Source: Planctomycetota bacterium
Lineage (GTDB): Bacteria > Planctomycetota > Phycisphaerae > SM23-33
DNA length: 6,657 nucleotides
Direction of reading: 5' to 3'
NCBI GenBank assembly: GCA_021160865.1
Contig: JAGHBS010000262.1
Location: forward strand, 1-6,657
A program made the position numbers and the translations under genes. Position 1 is the stretch's first letter; each line of letters begins with the position of its first letter. The notes beneath the pieces are model-generated. The model was not told the DNA's origin. It searched no databases and worked only from the letters and a program-made list of their open reading frames with translations. Positions 1 through 6,248 of this stretch are shown here, in pieces.

Positions 1-530
1 ATACTATCGCGTGAGGCATCAGCATGCCGAAGGAGCTGATCAACCACTACCGGCTCGATACCCTGCTTTTTTGCCTGGAACAACTCATTAAGCAATCGTT
101 TCTGGGCTGATCCAAGCGACCGTGGCCAATCACGGCGAGAACTGGTCAAATATGCAACCGTCTCGGTCCTTGCCGATAACTTGCCCACCACCGAAGGAAT
201 CATCGCTGATAATACCATCCCAAGCGGAGCAAGGTAATATTTGCTTATCCATTGTGCCAGCAACCAGAGTTTTTCATCGAAGAGTGGCTCGGAATCAATT
301 AACTCAGCAACGGTTTTCAATTCCGTCTTTCTCTTGGGAAGATTGGATTCAGTCACAAACGCAAGAACCTTTCGATTGCCCTTACCGAAAGGCACGCGAA
401 CACGCATCGAACGGGCAGGCGAACACCAACCATCCTGCCAGAGATAATCATATTGTTGATGAACATTGGCTGCTACTGCGACTCGAACGACCTGCTGTGA
501 TGGAACACTGTCTTGAAAAAGTCCGCTCAT
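1..530 (-). CDS. priA: Primosomal protein N' (PriA helicase), N-terminal part, truncated by window edge
   Basis: PriA is the 3'-5' superfamily 2 helicase that recognises stalled or collapsed replication forks and reloads the replisome. Reading the minus strand from an ATG at 530 gives 176 residues, open to the window edge. The 3'-DNA-binding domain fills about residues 14-115. It shows Tyr-Asp-Tyr at 27-29 (E. coli FDY16-18), the very conserved stretch RVRVPFGK at 43-50, ELK at 70-72 (E. coli K61), the DSEPLF stretch at 79-84, and a Tyr-Tyr at 98-99. The start of the winged-helix domain follows at about 120-176. The helicase motifs and zinc cysteines lie outside the window. No Shine-Dalgarno sequence precedes this ATG. 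An in-frame ATG at 581 would add 17 residues, but family N-termini are usually shorter, so 530 is preferred. It is transcribed away from the receiver gene. The family call is firm and the exact start is less so. Confidence 0.93.
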   Translation of the reverse strand, partial: MSGLFQDSVPSQQVVRVAVAANVHQQYDYLWQDGWCSPARSMRVRVPFGKGNRKVLAFVTESNLPKRKTELKTVAELIDSEPLFDEKLWLLAQWISKYYLAPLGMVLSAMIPSVVGKLSARTETVAYLTSSRRDWPRSLGSAQKRLLNELFQAKKQGIEPVVVDQLLRHADASRDS

Positions 531-537
531 CAAATCA

Positions 538-566
538 ATAATATGAAACCCTCGGCATAATTCCAA
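538..566 (-). promoter_or_regulatory. Candidate sigma70-type promoter for priA
   Basis: On the minus strand TTGGAA (566-561) and TATTAT (543-538) are separated by exactly 17 nt, a good match to -35 and -10 boxes. Only 7 nt separate the -10 box from the ATG at 530, so transcription would begin at or next to the start codon. That would give a leaderless or nearly leaderless message, which agrees with the absence of a ribosome binding site. This was judged by eye only. Confidence 0.4.
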
Positions 567-601
567 GGGGGCTCGGTGCATTACAGTGTTGAGATTTCCC
601 C

Positions 602-607
602 TATAAA
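602..607 (+). promoter_or_regulatory. Possible -10 box for the receiver gene
   Basis: TATAAA stands 40 nt before the start of the response regulator, in the divergent intergenic region. The -35 side is poor: only TTACAG at 581-586, with a short 15-nt spacer. It would produce a leader of about 35 nt that contains the ribosome binding site. The evidence is weak. Confidence 0.25.
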
Positions 608-633
608 GCGTTAGTCTTTCTAACAGTCCTATC

Positions 634-638
634 AGGAG
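634..638 (+). promoter_or_regulatory. Ribosome binding site of the receiver gene
   Basis: AGGAG lies 9 nt before the ATG at 648. It is the clearest Shine-Dalgarno sequence in the window and fixes that start. Confidence 0.75.
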
Positions 639-647
639 AAAGAAACG

Positions 648-1166
648 ATGCCAGATAAGGTTGAAAATAATAATTCAGACAGAAGACCACCATTTCAAGA
701 ATCATCCCGCAGGAATGTGGTGCTAATCGTGGATGATAACAAGCAAAATGTCGAACTCTTGAGAGAATATCTCGAAAGCATCGACGTTGATACTATCGCT
801 GCTTACGATGGTATCGAAGCACTCGACGTTGTTGCGCGCTCCAAGCCTGACTTAATCTTGCTGGACATCATGATGCCCAAGATGAGCGGCTTCGAGGTCT
901 GTCGAAAACTCAAATCTGACCCTGCCACTCGTGATATCCCCATCATCATGGTAACGGCTTTGGGCGACTTATCTGACATCGATCGCGGCATAGAATCAGG
1001 GACAGACGATTTCCTCTCAAAACCGATAAATCGACTCGAATTGATTACTCGTGTCAAATCACTGCTGCGACTGCGGCATCTGAAGGATGAACTGGAACGA
1101 ACATTAGCGTATCTCAACGAGGTAGATTCTTCCCGCAGAGAAAGAGAATCTTCGAAATCCGAATAA
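648..1166 (+). CDS. Stand-alone response regulator receiver protein (CheY/PleD-like receiver)
   Basis: This cytosolic phospho-signalling protein of 172 residues should accept a phosphoryl group from a histidine kinase or phosphotransfer protein. The receiver domain spans about residues 23-143 with every key residue present: acidic pair Asp29-Asp30, phospho-acceptor Asp73 in LLDIMMPKMSGFEVC, switch Thr103, aromatic Phe122 and Lys125 followed by Pro. The wording of the alpha3-beta4 region and the RVKSLLRLRHLKDELE helix resembles receivers that precede GGDEF or kinase domains, such as PleD. Here no output domain follows. The protein ends in a charged, probably coiled-coil helix (about 136-162) and a Ser/Arg/Glu-rich tail. 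The first 22 residues are polar and probably disordered. The start has a good AGGAG. No histidine kinase gene is in view, so partner and output are unknown. It lies 30 nt before the M16 peptidase gene and is probably cotranscribed with it. Confidence 0.92.
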   Translation: MPDKVENNNSDRRPPFQESSRRNVVLIVDDNKQNVELLREYLESIDVDTIAAYDGIEALDVVARSKPDLILLDIMMPKMSGFEVCRKLKSDPATRDIPIIMVTALGDLSDIDRGIESGTDDFLSKPINRLELITRVKSLLRLRHLKDELERTLAYLNEVDSSRRERESSKSE

Positions 1167-1196
1167 TTATATTTCAATAAGGAACTTGGGGAAATT

Positions 1197-3962
1197 ATGA
1201 GGAAAATGAATAAGCAGTTATTGTCGCTATCGGTTCTACTCCTGACGGTGCTAACGGGTTGTTTGGCTGATAAGCAGATAACTCTTTCAGCCAAACCAAG
1301 AGCCGATACAGAGAAGGTAAAACTCGTCTCGGTAAACCGTTCCGAATATGGCACCGTCGTGGCTCATTTATCTAACGGGCTGGTGGCGATTGTTCGAGAA
1401 AATCATACTGCACCGGTAGTGTGTGTAAAGGCATACGTTCGCGCAGGTGGACTTTACGAGCGAGAATGGCTCGGATGCGGGCTCAGCCATCTTTGCGAGC
1501 ATCTCGTCGCACAAGAATCAGTTCATCACCCCACTGGTGGGGGTACAGTGCCGCTTCGAAATGCACCTCGCTCACTCATCAAGGAAATCGGCGGACAGGC
1601 AAATGCATATACATCAATGGACCACACCTGCTATCACATCTCTGCTGCTTCAAGTAAGACGCTAAAATGCCTCGACTTCATCATTGGTCAACTCGCCCAT
1701 CCTAATATCACTCTGGAAGATTTCCGCAGGGAGCACGGCGTAGTTATGCGCGAGTTGGAAATGGGCAAAGACGACCCTGTCAGACAAATGTGGTACGCAC
1801 ATGCAGATAATCTCTTTGGCACGCATCCAGCAGCAGTGCCTGTCATCGGGTATAAAACTCCCCTCAGCAAGCTGAAGATGAAAGATGTCCTCGCATATAT
1901 TAAACGGATGTACGTCCCGCAGAATATCATCGTCGTGATAGCAGGCGATGTGGACACCACAAGGGTGCTCAATCACATCGTCAAATTGTCCCAGGGATGG
2001 AAAAGAGGCAGGACGCCTGACCTATCACTGCCTGCTGTACCAGAGGTAACAAGCACGAGACGCAAGACGCTACTAAACAAATCGATAAAATCTACCATGG
2101 AGCGGATCAGTTTTCAGACCATCCCTCTTACCCATAAAGACCTCTACGCACTGGATACATTGAGTTTCATCCTCTCGCAGGGTAGGTCAAGCCGACTTGT
2201 CCGTTCACTGGTGCTTGAAAAACGATTGGCAAGTTCCGTATCAAGTAGTTCCTGGACACCGTTCTGGGGAAAGGGATTTTTCACCATCTCCTTCAGGGCA
2301 GGTCCTGAAAAAGCAGACGATGCCGAGAAGGAAATCATCCGCCAACTCCAATTAGTGAAAGAAAAAGGCGTAACACAAGAAGAACTCCGCCGGGCAAAAA
2401 GGCAAAAACTCGCAGAGTATGTCTATTCCAGGCAGACTGTCCAGGGAATCTCGGAAATCCTCGCCAGCGATTACCTCTCTACCGGTGATGTTGATTTTAC
2501 ACCTCGATATGTCGCAAGAATCCAAAAGGTCACAGCAGATGAGGTTCAACAAGTCGCAAAAAAGTATTTTCAGTTTGACAAGATGGTCATCACTCGGATG
2601 GTTCCAGCATCGTGGCAAAAATCCATCAGCACCAAAGGCAAAAACGCTCAACAACCCATAACCCGTGTATTTACCTTACCCAATGGCTTGCGAGTAATTC
2701 TACACAGCCTCGCAAATCCTCACACAAAGCCAACTAAATCGGCTGAATTGGTATCAATGGCGTTCGTTGCCCGTGGCGGCGTGCTGATGGAAAATGAGAA
2801 AAACAATGGTATCGGGGCATTGATGACAGCATTGAGCATCCGCGGAGCAGGGAAGTACTCAGCAAGTAAAATCGACGAGTTCTTCGACTCTGCTGGCGGG
2901 AGTATCAGCGGCAATTGCGGAAACAATTCGTTCTACTGGCAGGCTACTCTGCTTAATGATAAGTTAGATAAGGCACTGGATATATTCGCCCAGGTCATCC
3001 AGAAGCCAAGATTTGATCCCAAAGAGCTGGAAAAAATCCGCCCCATACAAATAGAAAAAATCAAGCAAACTGACGAACACTGGCTAACCCAGTTGATAAA
3101 AGTATTCCGGAAGAAGTTTTTCAATTCTTCGCCATACCGCCTGATGCCTTCAGGGGCTCTGAGAGTAGTAAAGTCGCTCACTGCCAAGCAATTGGCTGAT
3201 TATCACAAACGAGTAATCAAGGCTGGTTCAAGCGTGCTGGCTGTTTATGGTAGTTTTGATGTAGAGAATGTGAAAAGTCAGATTGAAAAATTGTTTGCCG
3301 ATTTGCCAAAGGGGAAGGTTGAAATTCCCCCCAGCACACCCCGGAAGGTTAATCCTGTTGGCGAACTCTATATCATCCCGACACACAACGTTCAGGCAGG
3401 CATCATCGTAGCTGCTCCAAGCATCTCCATCACAAACATTGCGGATCGGCTCCCCTTGACGGTTCTCGATACAATTATCAGTGGCTATCGGCTTCCATCG
3501 GGCTGGCTTCACGAGGAATTGAGGGGTAAACAACTGGTCTATGTAGTCCATGCGTACAACTGGGGCGGATTCCTCCCCGGTGCATTTATCACATATGCAG
3601 GCTGTCAACCTGAAAAGGCAAAGCAAGTTGTCGAGATTATCAAGCAGAATCTTGACAGGGCATCACGATATTTACCTACGAAGGACCAAATCGATGCTGC
3701 TGTAAACACTATCCTCACTGCTGATGCTTTAGAAAACCAGTCATTATCATCCCAGGCGATGGATGCTGCCTTGAATGAACTTTATGGACTTGGCTGGGAT
3801 TTCCGCAACAAGATAGCAAAACTTTATCGCAAGATAACTCCCGCCGACGTCCGACGGGTCGCCCGAAAATACCTCGGAAAGGGATATATAATCGTCATAA
3901 CAACACCAAAAGTGGACATTCTCAGCAAAGCAATTAATAAATCGAAGGCGATAGGAAAATGA
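1197..3962 (+). CDS. M16-family zinc metallopeptidase (insulinase/pitrilysin type), predicted lipoprotein
   Basis: This 921-residue protein carries both M16 halves in one chain. A signal peptide with lipobox LTGC (Cys22) predicts lipidation and anchoring in the cell envelope. The first, catalytic M16 domain covers about 48-200 and has the inverted zinc motif HLCEH at 98-102 (His98, Glu101, His102). The GGQANAYTSMDHTCYHI stretch follows at 132-148, then Glu179 and Glu186 spaced seven apart as in pitrilysin (E162/E169), with Glu186 the likely third zinc ligand. An M16_C domain occupies about 225-405. The second M16 domain (about 488-640) lacks HxxEH. The final M16_C domain (about 660-845) keeps the Arg776/Tyr782 pair in LRGKQLVY that binds substrate in active members. 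It should degrade peptides in the clamshell between halves. ATG 1197 is used, although an in-frame ATG at 1206 is possible: GGGGA (1188-1192) is 4 nt from the first and 13 nt from the second. The stop overlaps the next gene as ATGA. Confidence 0.93.
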   Translation: MRKMNKQLLSLSVLLLTVLTGCLADKQITLSAKPRADTEKVKLVSVNRSEYGTVVAHLSNGLVAIVRENHTAPVVCVKAYVRAGGLYEREWLGCGLSHLCEHLVAQESVHHPTGGGTVPLRNAPRSLIKEIGGQANAYTSMDHTCYHISAASSKTLKCLDFIIGQLAHPNITLEDFRREHGVVMRELEMGKDDPVRQMWYAHADNLFGTHPAAVPVIGYKTPLSKLKMKDVLAYIKRMYVPQNIIVVIAGDVDTTRVLNHIVKLSQGWKRGRTPDLSLPAVPEVTSTRRKTLLNKSIKSTMERISFQTIPLTHKDLYALDTLSFILSQGRSSRLVRSLVLEKRLASSVSSSSWTPFWGKGFFTISFRAGPEKADDAEKEIIRQLQLVKEKGVTQEELRRAKRQKLAEYVYSRQTVQGISEILASDYLSTGDVDFTPRYVARIQKVTADEVQQVAKKYFQFDKMVITRMVPASWQKSISTKGKNAQQPITRVFTLPNGLRVILHSLANPHTKPTKSAELVSMAFVARGGVLMENEKNNGIGALMTALSIRGAGKYSASKIDEFFDSAGGSISGNCGNNSFYWQATLLNDKLDKALDIFAQVIQKPRFDPKELEKIRPIQIEKIKQTDEHWLTQLIKVFRKKFFNSSPYRLMPSGALRVVKSLTAKQLADYHKRVIKAGSSVLAVYGSFDVENVKSQIEKLFADLPKGKVEIPPSTPRKVNPVGELYIIPTHNVQAGIIVAAPSISITNIADRLPLTVLDTIISGYRLPSGWLHEELRGKQLVYVVHAYNWGGFLPGAFITYAGCQPEKAKQVVEIIKQNLDRASRYLPTKDQIDAAVNTILTADALENQSLSSQAMDAALNELYGLGWDFRNKIAKLYRKITPADVRRVARKYLGKGYIIVITTPKVDILSKAINKSKAIGK

Positions 3963-4582
3963 GCAAGCAAGTGGAAGATTATGCATCATTTTCGGTGCGG
4001 GACTTTATTGCTGCTACTGCTGCCAAGACACCCACACCAGGCGGGGGGACGGTAGCGGGGGTTGTTGGAGCATTGGCAACGGCACTGGGCGAGATGGTCT
4101 TGAACTTCACACGAGGTAAAAAGGCATTTGCCGATTTTGCCGATGTTCATAAATCCCTGGCAAGCCGATTTGCCCGTGCGCGGGGAATGTTTCTCGACCT
4201 GATGGCTGACGATGCTGCTGCATATATCCTCTATACCGAGGCAGCTCGCTGCGAAGACGCGGGTAAGTCTGGAAAGATGGCTTCTGCACTGGCTGCTGCT
4301 ATTAATGTGCCACGCGAGATGACTGCACTTGCAATTACGGTATTGGATGACCTTCTTAAACTTTCCGAAAACTGCAATAAGCGTTTGTACACTGACCTTG
4401 CCGCTGCTGCTATCCTTGCTGAAGCAGTTGTAAAATTGAGCGATTACAATGTGCGTGTCAATGCTGCCTCGCTATCAGATAAGAGAATGGCTGATGAAAT
4501 TTGTCAGGCATCTGCCCGCGATTGCAAGCGTGCCAAAGAACGGCGCGAAAAAATAGAAAAAATCGTATTGGAATATCTCTAA
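3959..4582 (+). CDS. Formiminotransferase-cyclodeaminase family protein (stand-alone cyclodeaminase/cyclohydrolase domain)
   Basis: This 207-residue, mostly helical protein belongs to the FTCD_C family. Members are the cyclodeaminase half of eukaryotic FTCD, or bacterial methenyl-tetrahydrofolate cyclohydrolase (FchA) and 5-formimino-THF cyclodeaminase. Either way the product would be 5,10-methenyl-THF or 10-formyl-THF in cytosolic one-carbon metabolism. The signature PTPGGG stands at 25-30, followed by an Ala/Gly-rich helix and NFTRGKK (49-55). Asp84-Asp85, the LYTDLAAAAILAEAVV helix (143-158) and the closing NVRVNAASLSDK (164-175) also match the family pattern. The fused formiminotransferase domain is absent, as usual in bacteria. 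The C-terminal 25 residues are a basic, charged helix. It starts inside the peptidase stop codon (ATGA), so it is probably translationally coupled to it. Which of the two activities it has cannot be read from the sequence. Confidence 0.88.
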   Translation: MSKQVEDYASFSVRDFIAATAAKTPTPGGGTVAGVVGALATALGEMVLNFTRGKKAFADFADVHKSLASRFARARGMFLDLMADDAAAYILYTEAARCEDAGKSGKMASALAAAINVPREMTALAITVLDDLLKLSENCNKRLYTDLAAAAILAEAVVKLSDYNVRVNAASLSDKRMADEICQASARDCKRAKERREKIEKIVLEYL

Positions 4583-4664
4583 CCACACTCATACATGGTA
4601 AATACGAAAACAGGGAAGTTAGATTATATATTTGTATTGATGATGGGACCTTACGAATAAGATT

Positions 4665-4670
4665 TATAAG
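4665..4670 (+). promoter_or_regulatory. Possible internal -10 box in the gap between operon segments
   Basis: The 107-nt gap at 4583-4689 is AT-rich and is the only sizeable break among the plus-strand genes. It contains TATAAG 19 nt before the next start, but no acceptable -35 box at the normal distance. No terminator hairpin with a T-run is visible in the gap, so read-through from upstream is equally possible. Confidence 0.2.
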
Positions 4671-4689
4671 AGGCGTATTATAGATACAA

Positions 4690-5244
4690 ATGGCAAAGGA
4701 ATATGATATCGCTGGTCTCTCGGGCGTCTGTAGTTCTTGCGGAAAGGCATTTGCAGCAGGTGAGGAGTTCATTGCCTGCCTCTTTGCCGATGAGGATAGA
4801 TATATACGGAAAGATTTCTGTTCCGAATGCTCCCGCCAGCAAGAAGCCGAAATACGCAATGCCTTTTCTCACTGGCGAAGCAAGTTGCCAGTGAAAGATG
4901 ATAAGAATAAAAAACCCCGTATAAATACTGATGTTCTAATCGAGTTTTTTGAAAAGACCGCTAACGATGATGCACCTGAAAAGATTAACTTCCGCTTCGT
5001 ATTGGCGTTGATGCTGATGCGTAAGAAGGTGCTTGTCTATGACGGAAGCGAACGCGACGAAATGGGCAGGGAAGTATGGACGATGCATTTTCGAGCAGGC
5101 AAAAGTCTTGACCAAAAGCAGGCGGATAAGCAGGTTCACCTGCCTATCAACAGGCAGGTCAAGGTCATTCGGGCTAACCTGGACGAAGAGCAGATTGTCC
5201 ATACCGGGCAACGCATCGGGGAATTATTCGAGATGGAGCAATGA
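4690..5244 (+). CDS. Small conserved-looking protein with an N-terminal two-CxxC putative zinc ribbon, function unknown
   Basis: I do not recognise a named family for this 184-residue protein. It has no signal peptide or membrane segment and is probably cytosolic. CxxC pairs at Cys14/Cys17 and Cys44/Cys47, 26 residues apart, form a likely zinc ribbon, and there is one more Cys30. The N-terminal pattern (YDIAGLSGVCSSCG, then a GEEF stretch, then RKDFCSEC) is what I would expect of small zinc-ribbon proteins often left unannotated in planctomycete genomes; this is recollection, not a search. A charged linker (65-80) leads to a predominantly helical middle (80-113, with RFVLALMLMRKK at 102-113). 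The C-terminal part is beta/alpha and polar (114-184). The ATG has no well-spaced Shine-Dalgarno: AAGAGG (4668-4673) is 16 nt away. The stop overlaps the following lipoprotein start as ATGA, which strongly implies a shared role. The coding call is firm and the function is unknown. Confidence 0.8.
   Translation: MAKEYDIAGLSGVCSSCGKAFAAGEEFIACLFADEDRYIRKDFCSECSRQQEAEIRNAFSHWRSKLPVKDDKNKKPRINTDVLIEFFEKTANDDAPEKINFRFVLALMLMRKKVLVYDGSERDEMGREVWTMHFRAGKSLDQKQADKQVHLPINRQVKVIRANLDEEQIVHTGQRIGELFEMEQ
5130..5159 (+). repeat. Three-part inverted repeat inside the Cys-ribbon gene
   Basis: GCAGGT (5130-5135), ACCTGCC (5138-5144) and GGCAGGT (5153-5159) alternate in orientation. The middle segment can pair with the left one (6 bp, 2-nt loop, sterically tight) or with the right one (7 bp, 8-nt loop), so the two stems exclude each other. 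The region encodes part of the C-terminal domain of the Cys-ribbon protein (about residues 147-157). Confidence 0.45.
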
Positions 5245-6248
5245 ATTTTAGATACCTCTATACAATAATACCGATAATCACGGCAGTTTTCATCGCAGGT
5301 TGTAGAAAGCCATGTCCAGAGAAATTCGTCTCGCTCGATAGGCTTGTAAAGGAATACAATCTCAATGCAGAGAAGGTAAAAACGCTCTGGAGCAGGGTGA
5401 GGCTTCGGATTACAATCACCGATGAGAAGGGAAGGAGCATTTCGTGGGGATCGACCTCACCATTGGCGGTGCCGAATGGCTTGCTTTGTTTGGAAAAATT
5501 ACCTGCTGATTCCTCGAGGAGTTATCCACCTGACCAAAAGGATAGGCAGATAAACTTTGTGCTGATAGGCAGGGAAATAAGCGAGTTGTTCCGCGTCGGC
5601 ATTGATGCGAAAAACGGCTTGTACTATCTCTGGTTCGATGTTGGTAAGTCTGCTGGCGCATGGTTCGGCAGATGTAAATACGCCGGTGCCCCAAATGTCA
5701 GAGCCATGCCAATAGACCCGATGCAACTTGTTGAAATACTCTCCATAACCATGCTACCCTCACCAGAGCCGAACACGCTGCCAGCTGTGGTGATGACGCT
5801 CGAAAACGATCCCTGTGCCTACGTCGTTCGATACCTCGCACCTCAGCCTATAACCGGACACTTGAAGATCTGGCGAGAGGTGTATTTCAAATGGTCAGAT
5901 ACCGAACCACGCCGACCTTTCCGTATCAAGATTTACGATACATCGGGCTTATGTAGAGTGGTGGCAGATGTGAAAGACTACAAACCCATCAGGCAAGGGT
6001 GGGAATATCCCCAAAACGCACCTGTGATACCGACCGATATCCATATCACCTGGCCTGCGATTCCTAACATTCAGCCAGCCAGTTCGATCCACATGAAACT
6101 ATCGGAAATGACTTTGCAGAAACGCTTCAATAGCAAGGTCTTCGACTTTTTCTCGCACCTTCCAAGCCAAATAACCGAACCGATATTGATTGATGAAGGC
6201 ATTGAAGAATTACGGGACAAAGCAAGCTTGCATGGGCACAACTACTAA
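5241..6248 (+). CDS. Predicted lipoprotein, LolA/LolB-like or outer-membrane lipoprotein-sorting-like, function uncertain
   Basis: The 335-residue product begins with a hydrophobic signal peptide ending in lipobox FIAGC (Cys21), so it should be lipidated and sit in the periplasm or outer membrane. After a short helix (about 30-50) come alternating strands: SRVRLRITIT at 51-60, NFVLIGREISELFRVGID at 105-122, and LYYLWFDVG at 127-135. The layout (an N-terminal helix, then strands with an amphipathic pattern, a proline-rich joint, then more strands at 182-275) resembles the half-barrel LolA/LolB fold that carries lipoproteins across the periplasm. This is a pattern judgement only; residue identity to LolA/LolB is not evident. 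The start is fixed by the ATGA overlap with the upstream gene and by GGAG at 5234-5237. A different envelope lipoprotein with a beta-sandwich fold is the main alternative. Confidence 0.75.
   Translation: MNFRYLYTIIPIITAVFIAGCRKPCPEKFVSLDRLVKEYNLNAEKVKTLWSRVRLRITITDEKGRSISWGSTSPLAVPNGLLCLEKLPADSSRSYPPDQKDRQINFVLIGREISELFRVGIDAKNGLYYLWFDVGKSAGAWFGRCKYAGAPNVRAMPIDPMQLVEILSITMLPSPEPNTLPAVVMTLENDPCAYVVRYLAPQPITGHLKIWREVYFKWSDTEPRRPFRIKIYDTSGLCRVVADVKDYKPIRQGWEYPQNAPVIPTDIHITWPAIPNIQPASSIHMKLSEMTLQKRFNSKVFDFFSHLPSQITEPILIDEGIEELRDKASLHGHNY

Noticed and set aside
122..541. Plus-strand open frame of 139 codons
   Set aside because: It lies antisense to a clear PriA N-terminus. Its translation is low in recognisable structure, and it has no ribosome binding site.
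803..1354. Minus-strand open frame of 183 codons across the receiver gene and the start of the M16 gene
   Set aside because: It is antisense to a receiver domain with intact catalytic residues. The product is Ser/Arg-rich, as expected from a reverse-strand shadow.
3228..3626. Minus-strand open frame of 132 codons
   Set aside because: It is fully antisense to the last M16_C domain, including the Arg/Tyr motif, and no domain is recognisable in it.
4583..4689. Small RNA gene or terminator in the gap
   Set aside because: There is no stable stem with a T-run and no tRNA-like cloverleaf. Only a 4-bp CTTA/TAAG pairing is visible.
4458..4859. Minus-strand open frame of 133 codons covering the gap at 4583-4689
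   Set aside because: It overlaps the conserved end of the cyclodeaminase and the Cys-ribbon start, and its translation resembles no known family. It would be the only gene in the gap, but nothing supports it.
5109..5540. Ten-base match TGACCAAAAG at 5109-5118 and 5531-5540
   Set aside because: It is a single short shared word in two coding regions, with no flanking similarity and no sign of a mobile element.
5541..5572. Direct repeat GATAGGCAG at 5541-5549 and 5564-5572
   Set aside because: It has only two 9-nt copies inside coding sequence with no further units, so it is compatible with chance. It is not a CRISPR or tandem array.
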